A DNA stretch of 39,972 nucleotides from Spartobacteria bacterium (lineage in GTDB: Bacteria; Verrucomicrobiota; Kiritimatiellia; RZYC01), in assembly GCA_009929845.1 (NCBI GenBank), contig RZZM01000007.1:1-39972 (forward strand). The letters are read 5' to 3'. This document shows, piece by piece, positions 16,542-24,805 of this stretch. Position numbers and translations under genes: made by a program. How positions within the stretch are numbered: the stretch's first letter is position 1; every line of letters begins with the position of its first letter. The notes under the pieces are model-generated. The model worked only from the letters and a program-made list of their open reading frames with translations. It was not told the origin of the DNA and made no database searches.

Positions 16542-17687
16542 ATGAGAACACTTAATACGAATGTACGCATATTACTGACGGCTGTATGGGGTTTTATTTC
16601 ATTTCTGTCGATTTCCTCCGGACGCATGGTCGGCAATCGCTTTGAACCCCCGGACGGGACCTGCTATATCGGCGTCTCGCCGCAAAATAACCAGACCAAA
16701 CCACTGACCATAGATGAAAAAACGGGCCTGAAACATACTGCGTTCAGTTATTTTTTCACATTTCCGCTTTCCAAGGAGGACCGCTATACCCTTCAGGGGA
16801 TGGCCCGCGACCTGAAGGAGGACCCGAATCCCCGCCTTTTGGTGATCACCCTTGAACCTTGGGGCGGGTTGGACAGCGTAACCCCCGAGGCGTGCCGCGA
16901 ACTGGCTGATGTATGCGCGGAATGCGACATCCCCATCCTGGTTCGCTTTGCGCACGAAATGAATGCGAGCTGGTACCCGTGGGGCCAGCGTCCCACCCAA
17001 TACAAAAAGGTCTTTCGTCTGCTCGCGGAAACCCTCATGGCCAACGCGCCAAATACCGGCACCATCTGGTCACCGATTTCCGGGCTGGGCTATCCGTTCA
17101 GCTTCGGCCAGTACGCCTGCACAACCGAAAATCCGGAATTCCGGCTCCTCGACACCAACAAGGATGGCAAACTCTGCCAGGATGATGACATGTATACCCC
17201 CTTTTATCCGGGCGATGATGTCGTGGACTGGATCGGAATGGGGATTCTTCACTATGGCTCGCAACACGCCCTCGGGAGCAACACCCTGCCCGGCGAAGAC
17301 CTGGTCGACGGCATCCTTCGGGGAGAATATTTTATCCCGAGCATCTACGACAAGTTCTGCCGAAGCCGCAATGCAAAACCCCTGGTGATCACCGACACCT
17401 CCGCCCTGTATGATCCCAACAAAGGCGGAACCCCGGAACCGGCCATTAAGCAGGCCATAATCAAACAGCTCTATGACCCCGCCCGACTGCGCAAAATGAA
17501 GAAGCTGAAAATGATCATCTGGCTGGACAAATTTAAACAGGAACCATGCGTCCAGGCCGACATTGACTGGCGCGTTTCCAACAATCCGGACGTGATCGAC
17601 ACCTACAGGGGCGCCATCGAAAAGAAGGGCTCAGGCAACCGCCGGGTATTCCTGCAGGCTCCGGACGCGGCCCCCTGGTTGAAATAA
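16542..17687 (+). CDS. Secreted GH26-like glycoside hydrolase with EF-hand loop
   Basis: 381 aa with a signal peptide (~1-27). The barrel matches GH26/beta-mannanase-type enzymes: ITLEPWGG (~103-109), IPILVRFAHEMNASWYPWG (~130-148) with Glu139 as acid/base, TIWSP, YPGDDVVDWIGMGILHYG (~222-239), and KPLVITDTSA (~279-288). At the last motif the family nucleophile Glu appears to be Asp285. A calcium-binding EF-hand/dockerin-like loop DTNKDGKLCQDD (204-215) is inserted just before the YPGDD strand. Activity on beta-mannan or another glycan cannot be assumed with the altered nucleophile. It lies next to nagB and a LacI regulator, a carbohydrate-use context. Confidence 0.8.
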   Translation: MRTLNTNVRILLTAVWGFISFLSISSGRMVGNRFEPPDGTCYIGVSPQNNQTKPLTIDEKTGLKHTAFSYFFTFPLSKEDRYTLQGMARDLKEDPNPRLLVITLEPWGGLDSVTPEACRELADVCAECDIPILVRFAHEMNASWYPWGQRPTQYKKVFRLLAETLMANAPNTGTIWSPISGLGYPFSFGQYACTTENPEFRLLDTNKDGKLCQDDDMYTPFYPGDDVVDWIGMGILHYGSQHALGSNTLPGEDLVDGILRGEYFIPSIYDKFCRSRNAKPLVITDTSALYDPNKGGTPEPAIKQAIIKQLYDPARLRKMKKLKMIIWLDKFKQEPCVQADIDWRVSNNPDVIDTYRGAIEKKGSGNRRVFLQAPDAAPWLK

Positions 17688-17754
17688 GCATATTATTATT
17701 TCGTTGGCGGAATGGTATAAACGTAACTCCTTAAAATGATTCAATCCCCTTCCT

Positions 17755-17795
17755 CCGTCATAGTTCTCTCCTGCTCTGCGTCTTGCGCCATACCT
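17755..17795. repeat. Dispersed word repeat (CTCTGCGTCTTGCGCC type)
   Basis: The 118-bp gap between the GH26-like gene and nagB holds a degenerate CTCTGCGTCT(C)TGCGCC word. It is the reverse complement of the CGCAGAGGCGCAGAG unit seen tandemly at 39904-39928. No terminator hairpin is evident in this convergent gap. Confidence 0.35.
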
Positions 17796-17805
17796 CATTG
17801 CCTGA

Positions 17806-18591
17806 CTACACAACCTGCTGCCAGGCGGGTTTGTTCTCAAACACCCATTTATAGTAGTCCCGGCGCGAGAGTTTTGACGCGGCCGCTTCGTCCACGACAA
17901 AGATGACCTGCTCATTAAGCTGCAGGGCTGAAGCGGGCACCATGGCGGACAGGGGCCCCTCCACGGATGCGGCTATCGCCTCCGCCTTGGACGCCCCGTG
18001 CGCCAGGAGGAGGATACAACGCGAGTTGCGTATCGTCCCGATCCCCATCGTCAACACATGGTACGGGACATGTTCTTCCGATTCAAAATAGCGGGCATTG
18101 TCCCGAAGCGTTTCCTCCGTCAGCGTTTTGATACGTGTGCGCGACGAGAGCGACGAGGTTGGTTCATTAAAGCCGATGTGTCCGTCCCTTCCTATCCCCA
18201 GCAACTGCAAATCAATCCCGCCGGCCGCCGCGATGGCCTGCTCGTAACGACGGCACTCCCGGGGAATATCATCCGTCATGCCGTCCGGGAAATGCGTGTT
18301 CTCCAGGGGGATATTCACCCTGTCGAAGAGGTGCGAACGCATATAATAACGATACGACTGCGAGTGATCCGCCGACAATCCGACATATTCATCAAGATTA
18401 AAGGTTGTTACACGGCTGAAATCCACCTGTCCCGCTTCGTACATTTGAATCAGTTCGGCATACACCGGTTCCGGCGTGCCGCCTGTGGCCAGGCCCAGCA
18501 CAATATTTGGACGGTTGTTGATCTGTGCGGCCAGGTACCGGGCCACGTAAGAGGAGGCCGCTTCCGCACTGGGCTGAATAATTATTTCCAT
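17806..18591 (-). CDS. nagB: Glucosamine-6-phosphate deaminase NagB
   Basis: Cytoplasmic enzyme converting glucosamine-6-phosphate to fructose-6-phosphate and ammonia, the last step of amino-sugar catabolism. The 261-aa length is normal. Signatures are GLATGGTPEPVYAEL (phosphate loop), TFNLDEYVGL with the catalytic Asp-Glu pair, and LGIGRDGHIGFNEP with the catalytic His. AGAGGA lies 9 nt before the ATG. No nagA is nearby. The divergent LacI-family gene and the dyad in the shared promoter region point to local control by that regulator. Confidence 0.97.
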   Translation of the reverse strand: MEIIIQPSAEAASSYVARYLAAQINNRPNIVLGLATGGTPEPVYAELIQMYEAGQVDFSRVTTFNLDEYVGLSADHSQSYRYYMRSHLFDRVNIPLENTHFPDGMTDDIPRECRRYEQAIAAAGGIDLQLLGIGRDGHIGFNEPTSSLSSRTRIKTLTEETLRDNARYFESEEHVPYHVLTMGIGTIRNSRCILLLAHGASKAEAIAASVEGPLSAMVPASALQLNEQVIFVVDEAAASKLSRRDYYKWVFENKPAWQQVV

Positions 18592-18625
18592 AGTCTGTAT
18601 TCCTCTATACTAACTTTAATAGGTA

Positions 18626-18654
18626 TACTTACAAACATAAGTAAGGGTTGTCAA
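18626..18654 (-). promoter_or_regulatory. nagB promoter with overlapping dyad operator
   Basis: Perfect -35 TTGACA (18649-18654), 17-bp spacer, then a weak -10 TAAGTA (18626-18631). The inverted repeat TACTTA-N6-TAAGTA (18626-18643) covers the -10 and part of the spacer, the expected place for a repressor site. TATACT words recur at 18606, 18624 and 18706 in the same gap. Confidence 0.45.
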
Positions 18655-18684
18655 ATATTTTTTAAAAACATTTTAATATAAGGG

Positions 18685-18711
18685 TTGCATTAAACGCTCT
18701 GGTTGTATACT
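18685..18711 (+). promoter_or_regulatory. Promoter of the LacI-family gene, predicted leaderless
   Basis: TTGCAT (18685-18690), 15-bp spacer, TATACT (18706-18711). The predicted start at ~18718 is two bases before the ATG at 18720, and no Shine-Dalgarno exists. The -10 is embedded in the palindrome ATACTAGTAT (18707-18716), a possible autoregulatory site. Confidence 0.4.
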
Positions 18712-18719
18712 AGTATGTA

Positions 18720-19862
18720 ATGGATATTCGAGATTTAGCTAATGAGTTATCAGTGTCAATTGCCACCATATCACGCGCCCTGCGTCCGGAAACGGAGCAT
18801 CTGGTACGTGAAACACTGCGTTCACGCATAAAGGAACGGGCCCGGGAAGTCAATTACGTTCCCAATCCAGCCGCGCAGAGCATGCGCATGCGCAAAAACA
18901 TGCAGGTTTCCCTGATTATTCCGCATGATGAGTCCATTTTCTACAGTGAATTCCACTCGACACTGTTGGTCGCCATGCTGATGTCGAGTAAACACTACCC
19001 CATGGATTTGCGGATTGACCTTATTCATGAAAACGGCGCCGACTTCATTGACACCCTGCGCAGCGTATCGCATGGATCCAGCGGCATCATTTATGTCGGC
19101 AATGAGCTGTCAGAAAAAAACTCGATGGCCCTCCGGCAGTTGAATAAGCCGCTGACGATATTGCGCGCCTGCCTTCCCGGATGCGTTGATGCCGCGGATG
19201 TTCCCGGACGCATCATCGGGGTGGATAATGTGAGCGCGGGGTATATCGCGACAAAGCACCTGCTTGATAATGGGCATCGCAACGTTGTATTCGTTACTGA
19301 CGAAGACCATATTTATGATGTCAAGGACAGGAAAGTAGGCTTCCGCAAGGCCCTGGATGAATATGAGATCACTTTTTCCCCCCTGCACATCGTCAGCGTG
19401 CCACTGAACTTCACATCCGGGTTCAAGGCCTGGGAAAAGGTCTCCGCCCTCCCGGAGCGTCCCACCGCTGTTCTTTGTGGTAACGACGAATTGGCACGGG
19501 GACTCATCAAGGCCTCGAATAAATTCAGTCTGGTTTGCCCCAATGAACTCGCCGTCGTTGGATTTGATGATTCGCGCCTGGCCTATTTTGCGTCCCCCAC
19601 CCTCACCTCTGTCCAGCAACCGATGCAGGATGTCGGATGGGCGCTTGTAAACGCCATCTTCCATTTGATCAAAAACAAGTGGACGGATCAGGAAATCCAC
19701 CATGAACAGGTATATCAACCCAAATTGATCATTCGCGAGTCTTCAGCGCAACGAATGCCTTCACAGTCTGTTCCTTCGTTTTTTCCGTCCTCCGCGCTCC
19801 ACAAAAAGCGCGTTTACTCGGGAAAAAGCGCAACCATGGTAGGCAGCCCCAGCACGCTGTAA
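18720..19862 (+). CDS. LacI-family transcriptional regulator
   Basis: 380 aa. Residues 1-22 form the helix-turn-helix (MDIRDLANELSVSIATISRAL), followed by the hinge NYVPNPAAQSMRMRK and a periplasmic-binding-protein-like sensor domain (GIIYVGNELS, VGVDN-like RIIGVDNVSAGYIATKHLLDNGHRNVVFV, VLCGNDELARGL, ELAVVGFDDSRLAYFASPTLTSVQQPM). The sensor ends near LIIRES (~residue 341). The last ~39 residues are low-complexity and come from a dispersed intergenic repeat plus the antisense of the dsbD 3' end. They overlap dsbD by 49 bp and are unlikely to be functional. It is divergent from nagB, so amino-sugar or related control is inferred. Confidence 0.93.
   Translation: MDIRDLANELSVSIATISRALRPETEHLVRETLRSRIKERAREVNYVPNPAAQSMRMRKNMQVSLIIPHDESIFYSEFHSTLLVAMLMSSKHYPMDLRIDLIHENGADFIDTLRSVSHGSSGIIYVGNELSEKNSMALRQLNKPLTILRACLPGCVDAADVPGRIIGVDNVSAGYIATKHLLDNGHRNVVFVTDEDHIYDVKDRKVGFRKALDEYEITFSPLHIVSVPLNFTSGFKAWEKVSALPERPTAVLCGNDELARGLIKASNKFSLVCPNELAVVGFDDSRLAYFASPTLTSVQQPMQDVGWALVNAIFHLIKNKWTDQEIHHEQVYQPKLIIRESSAQRMPSQSVPSFFPSSALHKKRVYSGKSATMVGSPSTL
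19755..19802. repeat. Dispersed repeat read into the LacI C-terminal tail
   Basis: A pyrimidine-rich word (TTCCTTCGTTTTTTCCGTCC and flanks) of the same style as other intergenic words lies between the end of the LacI sensor domain and the dsbD stop. It supplies the PSQSVPSFFPSSA-like tail of the LacI reading frame. Confidence 0.35.
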
Positions 19863-21445
19863 TACTCCAGCACCTCTTTTGTCCGTGGATCGTTAGGGTC
19901 TTCGGCATGGTACATGATGAACACATAGGGTTGCAGCGCCTGTATGACCGCCTTATCCTTGAATGTCAGCTTTTCCATGGTTTTGCAATTCTTGCACCAA
20001 GACGCGCTGAAGTCAATTATCACAGGGAGATTAGCGTTCAACGCCTTTTCGAAACCACGCGTCAGCGCCTGGGTCTCATCCCACGCCGCGGGTTGTCCGG
20101 ATGCGAGAGCAGGGTCGTCAACGCCTGTCTTCCCGGCAGTGAATTGCTGCCAGGCCAGGTAGGCATAATAGGTGGCCAACAGAAGAATCAACACGCCGAA
20201 GCCGGAACGTACCCAGGCCATCCACTTGCCGGGCTTGGGCAGGAAGCGCATGCCGGCCCCCGCAAAAGGCCAGGGCAGGGCCATGCCGACGCCCAGCACA
20301 AACGGCAGCAGCAGTCCGGCCGTGTCGCCGCGGCTGTACAGGTTGTTGGACCACACCAGGACGGAAATGACCACCGGCGCGACACAGGCCCCCGCCAGCA
20401 ACGCGGCCACCCCGCCCATGCTGAACGCCAGCCAGACATGCCCCTGTTTCTTTTCTCCTCCGGGTGGGCCAAACCTGTTTTGGAACCGGGTTAAATCAAT
20501 GTGGAAAATATCAAACATGGCCAGCGCCAGGGCGATGAAGATCAGCGCAATGACCACGTTGAACCAGGGCGACGCGTTCAAGGCGCCAAAGGTCGCGCCG
20601 GTGAGCACCACCACGAGGCCCAGCACACCGTACACGAGGGCAATGGCAGCGCCATACGCCAGTCCAAGTATAAAACCGCGCTGTTTTGAACCCGCCTGGG
20701 CGCCCGCGCCGATAATGGCGAGGTTGATGGGGATCATCGGCAATACACAGGGCGTGAAATTCAACGCCAGTCCGCCCAGCAGGATCAGGAAGACCGCCGT
20801 CAACACCCCCGTCTGCTCAAAGCGGGAGTCCTCCACCGCGACCGTTTTTGCGTCGTCCCCTCCGGCATCCGCCTCCCGGATGAAGGTCAGCATGGCATCG
20901 GCCTTCATGTACCCGGTGGCGCGCGCGGTCTGTCGAAACCGATCGGCCAATGTCTTCCAGTCAGGCCCGCTCACGTCCGATGCTTCCGCACCGGACGCCC
21001 CATCCGCCGCCGGTGCTGCCGCCCCTCCCTGCAGGGACTCCGGCAGGGACAAAGCTATCTGTACGTTCTCGGGAAAAAAACATGTTTCATGGCTGCATCC
21101 CTGGTAGGCCACGCTGACCTCTACCTGGTCACCAACCGGTTGATCTAGTCTGTAGACCAGTTCAAAGGGCTGCTCGTAGACCTTTTTCATGCCGCCGCCG
21201 AACGGGTCGTCCAGCGCTGCCGCCGCGGGGATGACAAGCGGGCTCAACGTGCCCCCTGCTGAAGCCGACACCGTGATGGTGTCGGCGTACAGGAAGTGTC
21301 CCGGATCGACCCGGAAGGATACGGTAACGACCCCTTCTCCTTCCTTTTCGGCGATCTCCGCCTGCACGCCGAACGGCGAAGGCGCCTGCGCCCCGCACAC
21401 AAACGGAAACCACACAACCAGACAAAGAAGACATATCTTTTTCAT
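19814..21445 (-). CDS. dsbD: Thiol:disulfide interchange protein DsbD
   Basis: 543 aa. It carries electrons from cytoplasmic thioredoxin across the inner membrane to periplasmic reductants. There is a signal peptide, then the periplasmic alpha domain with its redox pair in YQGCSHETCFFPE. Eight transmembrane segments of the CcdA-like beta domain follow, with Cys in NFTPCVLPMIPI and GACVAPVV. The thioredoxin-like gamma domain has DFSASWCKNCK (Cys484/487). The protein stops right after the cis-Pro strand (GLPTMVALFPE), about 35 residues short of the E. coli type, so the last strands and helix are missing. The ATG at 21445 is preferred over TTG at 21451. It lies 36 bp after tlpA in the same direction. 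Confidence 0.95.
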   Translation of the reverse strand: MKKICLLCLVVWFPFVCGAQAPSPFGVQAEIAEKEGEGVVTVSFRVDPGHFLYADTITVSASAGGTLSPLVIPAAAALDDPFGGGMKKVYEQPFELVYRLDQPVGDQVEVSVAYQGCSHETCFFPENVQIALSLPESLQGGAAAPAADGASGAEASDVSGPDWKTLADRFRQTARATGYMKADAMLTFIREADAGGDDAKTVAVEDSRFEQTGVLTAVFLILLGGLALNFTPCVLPMIPINLAIIGAGAQAGSKQRGFILGLAYGAAIALVYGVLGLVVVLTGATFGALNASPWFNVVIALIFIALALAMFDIFHIDLTRFQNRFGPPGGEKKQGHVWLAFSMGGVAALLAGACVAPVVISVLVWSNNLYSRGDTAGLLLPFVLGVGMALPWPFAGAGMRFLPKPGKWMAWVRSGFGVLILLLATYYAYLAWQQFTAGKTGVDDPALASGQPAAWDETQALTRGFEKALNANLPVIIDFSASWCKNCKTMEKLTFKDKAVIQALQPYVFIMYHAEDPNDPRTKEVLEYYSVLGLPTMVALFPE

Positions 21446-21481
21446 AAACAAATCGTCCTGTTCCCCGTGAAGCGGTCGCGA

Positions 21482-22015
21482 TTAAAGAAGCCTGGCGATA
21501 TCCGCCTTGAGCTGGTCGATCGGGACCACGCCCTGGTAGGGCCCACCGACAATCGCGCCATCCTTCACCAGGTACTTGGTCGGAATAGCGCGTATTTCGC
21601 GGAAGGCGGGCGAGGTCTTGACATAATCAAGCGCATTGCCGACCGGATAGGCAATCCCCAGCGCGGCCACATTGGCGGCGACCTTTTCCCGTGAACCCTC
21701 ATCAAGCGTCATGCCTATAATCACAACATTTTTTTCCTCCATTTCCTTCGACAACGCGTTGAGCTCGGGCAATTCCGACCGGCAGGGTGGGCACCAGGTG
21801 GCCCAGAAATCAAGCAGCATAACCTTGCCGGCATATTCCGAAGAATTGATTTGTCCCTCAGAGGTGAGCGACGGAATGGAAAAAGAAATCTCCTGCCCGG
21901 CCGCGCCCCCTGGAACAGCGCCCCCATCCTGGCCGGTCGTGGACGGGGCGGGTCGACACCCGGCGCCCAACAAAACAAACCCTGCAATCACAACTGAAGC
22001 CAGCAACATTTTCAT
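21482..22015 (-). CDS. TlpA/ResA-like thioredoxin lipoprotein
   Basis: 177 aa. Lipoprotein signal ending LGAGC (Cys20), a Gly/Ala linker, then a periplasmic thioredoxin fold with LLDFWATWCPPCRSELPEL (Cys75/Cys78) and the cis-Pro loop RAIPTKYLV. It is most likely a membrane-tethered thiol reductant fed by DsbD, whose gene follows in the same operon. Clients could be apocytochromes or periplasmic enzymes; no cytochrome c genes are in the window. AGGAG lies 5 nt before the ATG. Confidence 0.93.
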   Translation of the reverse strand: MKMLLASVVIAGFVLLGAGCRPAPSTTGQDGGAVPGGAAGQEISFSIPSLTSEGQINSSEYAGKVMLLDFWATWCPPCRSELPELNALSKEMEEKNVVIIGMTLDEGSREKVAANVAALGIAYPVGNALDYVKTSPAFREIRAIPTKYLVKDGAIVGGPYQGVVPIDQLKADIARLL

Positions 22016-22031
22016 AGGTACTCCTGTGTTA

Positions 22032-22067
22032 TCATTTTTTTCTAGGATGTATGTCCTTGTTTACCAC
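22032..22067 (-). CDS. Possible 11-codon leader peptide before tlpA
   Basis: A perfect GGAGGT (22074-22079) lies six bases before a GTG that opens VVNKDIHPRKK and stops at 22032, 16 bp before the tlpA ATG. A TATAAT box lies further upstream (22117-22122) without a clear -35. The ribosome site is better than that of most genes here, which is the only support; the peptide may be a regulatory uORF or chance. Confidence 0.25.
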   Translation of the reverse strand: MVNKDIHPRKK

Positions 22068-22236
22068 CAAAGTACCTCCTATCTCTTTTTCTTCAAGCCG
22101 CAAAATCATCAATTATATTATACTTGCCACAAATCAAAGGTTCCCCCATACTTCATGCAGAAACTTAGGAGGCGTGAATCGTAGTGTTTCGATTTATTCC
22201 TGTATTAGAATTAGGTAATTACATCGAGGTTGGAAC

Positions 22237-23211
22237 GTGAAAAAAGAGAGCAAGACCTGGAGCCCGCCGGGCCGTCCGTGGGAGCTTGAGTTACTGGCGT
22301 TCATTTTTGTGCTGACCTCCCTGGTCATTCCGCTGTATGTGGAACTCTCGTATGACGAAGCCAGTCCCGAGCGCATTGAGAATCTTTCGCTGGTGGCGCG
22401 CGCGGAGATGGAACGTAACCAGGATCAGCCAAGCTGGAAGGATTTGACCATGGTATTCTGGGGGATTGCCATCGTGGGCCTGTATCTGGTCCACCTGGTG
22501 ATGGCCGGGGCCGCGTTCCGATGGAATTCAACCCCGTTCACGTATCTGTTCGCGCCGTTGATCTTTGCCATGATTACCTACTACCGACTGTTCTGGCTCT
22601 CACAACGCACAAACGATATCGGGACGATTGTCTCGGGCGGCGCGCTCGAAATCAGCATGTGGATACTCGGGATTTTATCCATCACCTTTCTTGTTGCGCG
22701 GGTGCGTATGGCCCGGTACCGCATCCAGTTCCGGAATGTGGAATGGGATATTGTAAGTTCCACAAAGCTGGACAAGACCTATTTCGAGCTTTGCGCCAAT
22801 TTCACGCCGCTTGTGTATCCCCCCCGCGAATACCGGGTCTGCGAGCATGGCCTGATGATTGAAGGCTGGCTCTTCCTCATGCCGCTGCCTTTTGAATTGA
22901 TCCATTCCGTGGAGGCCGCAAAACACGCCACCTACCTCACCTCGGGCCATTATGTGGCCACCTCGGCCAAAACCCTGCTGCGCATCCAGCTCAACGACAC
23001 CCCCAACCCCATTTTTATCTCCCCGGTGCAACGCAAAGAGATGCTCGAGTACTGCGAAAAAATCCTGGCGCCCAGGCATGGCGGCACCTGGGCGGGCGCT
23101 ACCAAGAGCGGCGACAAACAAACCCGGCACGGCGCCGCGACGGAAACGCATCCGGGCCTCCGCGCGCAACGAAAAAGCCAGGCGGAAGCAAAACACTCCG
23201 GGAAACACTAG
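22237..23211 (+). CDS. Membrane protein with C-terminal PH-like domain, function unknown
   Basis: 324 aa with a GTG start. Four transmembrane segments are visible at about 19-37, 72-95, 100-120 and 130-155. After these comes a ~110-residue cytoplasmic beta-rich region (EYRVCEHGLMIEGWLFLMPLPFELIHSVE...PIFISPVQRKEMLEYCEKIL) that resembles bacterial PH-like domains, and a basic, disordered tail. I do not recognise a named family. It stands alone between the divergent tlpA and the downstream cca gene. The upstream gap (22016-22236) holds the candidate tlpA leader elements. Confidence 0.75.
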   Translation: MKKESKTWSPPGRPWELELLAFIFVLTSLVIPLYVELSYDEASPERIENLSLVARAEMERNQDQPSWKDLTMVFWGIAIVGLYLVHLVMAGAAFRWNSTPFTYLFAPLIFAMITYYRLFWLSQRTNDIGTIVSGGALEISMWILGILSITFLVARVRMARYRIQFRNVEWDIVSSTKLDKTYFELCANFTPLVYPPREYRVCEHGLMIEGWLFLMPLPFELIHSVEAAKHATYLTSGHYVATSAKTLLRIQLNDTPNPIFISPVQRKEMLEYCEKILAPRHGGTWAGATKSGDKQTRHGAATETHPGLRAQRKSQAEAKHSGKH

Positions 23212-23261
23212 CCAGAGATATTTGAAATTTCTTTGGAGTTACCACAGTTCAGTATGCCTGG

Positions 23262-23296
23262 TTCTCTGAACCCCGGACCCCGAACCCTGGCACCTC
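23262..23296. repeat. Dispersed word repeat (GAACCCCGGACCCCGAACCC type)
   Basis: Iterations of a (T/C)GAACCC(C)-like unit sit just before the cca start. They fall inside the 5' extension of the open frame, which is one reason to start cca at 23341. Confidence 0.4.
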
Positions 23297-23340
23297 CAAT
23301 TATGGTTGCGCATGAAAAAAATCAGTCTGCAGGAGCCATT

Positions 23341-24711
23341 GTGAGAGCACAAACCAACGCATTAGAAGCCGGCGCGCATCGCATCGTGCGCGTACTGAAG
23401 GAGGCGGGGCATGACGCCCTGTTTGCCGGAGGGTGCGTCCGGGATATGCTCCTGGAACGTCCTCCCAAGGATTTTGACATCGCAACCGACGCGGTTCCAG
23501 ACCGGATCGCCGAGCTTTTTCCCCGTACCCTCGAAGTGGGAAAGGCCTTTGGCGTCATGTGCGTGGTCATGGATGACCACCCTTTTGAAGTGGCCACCTT
23601 TCGACGCGATGTCAACTACCAGGACGGCCGCCATCCGGAAAACATCGAGTTCACAAACGCGCAGGAAGATGCCATGCGCCGTGATTTTACCGTCAATGGA
23701 CTGTTCTACGATCCGGACCGCAAGGAAGTCATCGACTACGTGGGCGGACGGCAGGACCTCCACTGCAAAATCATCCGCGCCATTGGCGCTCCGGAGCAAC
23801 GTTTTGAGGAAGATTACCTGCGCATGATGCGCGCAGTACGTTTTACCTGCACCCTTGGATTCACGCTGGAGGAAGTGACGCGCCGGGCCATCCGCGACCG
23901 GGCCCCTCATATCCGCGATATCAGCATCGAACGTGTCCAGCAGGAATTCACCCGTATCCTGCTCGAAGCCCCCCGCGCGGGCCGGGGACTCGAAATGCTC
24001 TATGACCTGGGACTCCTTCAGGTTTTTCTCCCGGAGGTTGCCGCGCTGCATGGCGTGGAGCAACCCCCGTGCTTCCACCCGGAAGGCGATGCCTTCCGCC
24101 ATACGGTCATCATGCTTGACGAAATGGAGTCGCCGGATATGAACTTGGCATACGCCGTCCTGCTGCACGATGTGGGCAAACCCGGCACGGCCGCGATCGG
24201 ACCGGACAAGGCCACCGGCGGCGAGCGCATCCGGTTCGACGGTCATGCGGAGGCCGGCGCGGAGATGGCCGAGGCCATTATGCAACGCCTCAGGCTGCCG
24301 CGTCGGCATATCGACGCGGTCCGCCATTGCGTCCAGCACCACATGCGCTTCATGCACGTCCAATCCATGCGCAAGGCCAAACTCCGGCACTTTGTCGGAC
24401 ACCCCCTGTTTAAGACGGAACTGGAACTGCACCGCCTGGACTGCCACAGCAGTCATGGCCACCTGGATAACCACACCTTCCTGCTCGAATATCTCCAGCA
24501 GCTTGAACAGGAAGAAGACGCGGCCCTGCCCGCGCGCTGGGTGAACGGCCATGACATCATAGCGATGGGGATCAGCGCCGGACCGGACGTCGGGCACTGG
24601 CTTAAAACCGCCTACGACGCCCAACTTGAACAACGTTTTCCCGACAAAGCAACTCTGTTGCAATGGCTCCGCAAGGAGATTCAGAAAATAGGGACCAGTC
24701 CCAGTATTTAA
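23341..24711 (+). CDS. cca: CCA-adding enzyme / poly(A) polymerase family nucleotidyltransferase with HD domain
   Basis: 456 aa class II nucleotidyltransferase that builds or repairs the tRNA 3' CCA end, or adds poly(A). The catalytic part has LFAGGCVRDMLLERPPKDFDIATDA (the GG motif and metal-binding DxD) and RRDFTVNGLFYDP. The RNA-binding neck region follows (EEDYLRMMRAVRF, RGLEMLYDLGLL). The C-terminal half has an HD phosphohydrolase-like domain (AYAVLLHDVGKP, GHAEAGAEMAE, VQHHMRF). The GTG at 23341 is chosen because AGGAG lies five bases upstream. The longer frame to 23233 runs into an intergenic repeat. Confidence 0.93.
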   Translation: MRAQTNALEAGAHRIVRVLKEAGHDALFAGGCVRDMLLERPPKDFDIATDAVPDRIAELFPRTLEVGKAFGVMCVVMDDHPFEVATFRRDVNYQDGRHPENIEFTNAQEDAMRRDFTVNGLFYDPDRKEVIDYVGGRQDLHCKIIRAIGAPEQRFEEDYLRMMRAVRFTCTLGFTLEEVTRRAIRDRAPHIRDISIERVQQEFTRILLEAPRAGRGLEMLYDLGLLQVFLPEVAALHGVEQPPCFHPEGDAFRHTVIMLDEMESPDMNLAYAVLLHDVGKPGTAAIGPDKATGGERIRFDGHAEAGAEMAEAIMQRLRLPRRHIDAVRHCVQHHMRFMHVQSMRKAKLRHFVGHPLFKTELELHRLDCHSSHGHLDNHTFLLEYLQQLEQEEDAALPARWVNGHDIIAMGISAGPDVGHWLKTAYDAQLEQRFPDKATLLQWLRKEIQKIGTSPSI

Positions 24712-24764
24712 GTATCCTCAATAATGTCCCGACGCGGGTGCGGCTTTGTATACGCGGCAGCCTG

Positions 24765-24802
24765 AAGGTTCTGGACCTACCACCTGCAACCTGCAACCGA
24801 AT
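24765..24802. repeat. Dispersed word repeat (CCACCTGCAACCTGCAACC type)
   Basis: A short iteration of (CC)ACCTGCAA in the 94-bp gap between the convergent cca and icd genes. No intrinsic terminator is obvious; only a weak GGGAC/GTCCC dyad lies at the end of cca (24691-24702). Confidence 0.35.
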
Positions 24803-24805
24803 CAC

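Noticed and set aside
23233-23340. Longer N-terminus for the CCA-adding enzyme
   Set aside because: The extension is made from an intergenic repeat and has no ribosome site, while GTG at 23341 has AGGAG at good spacing.
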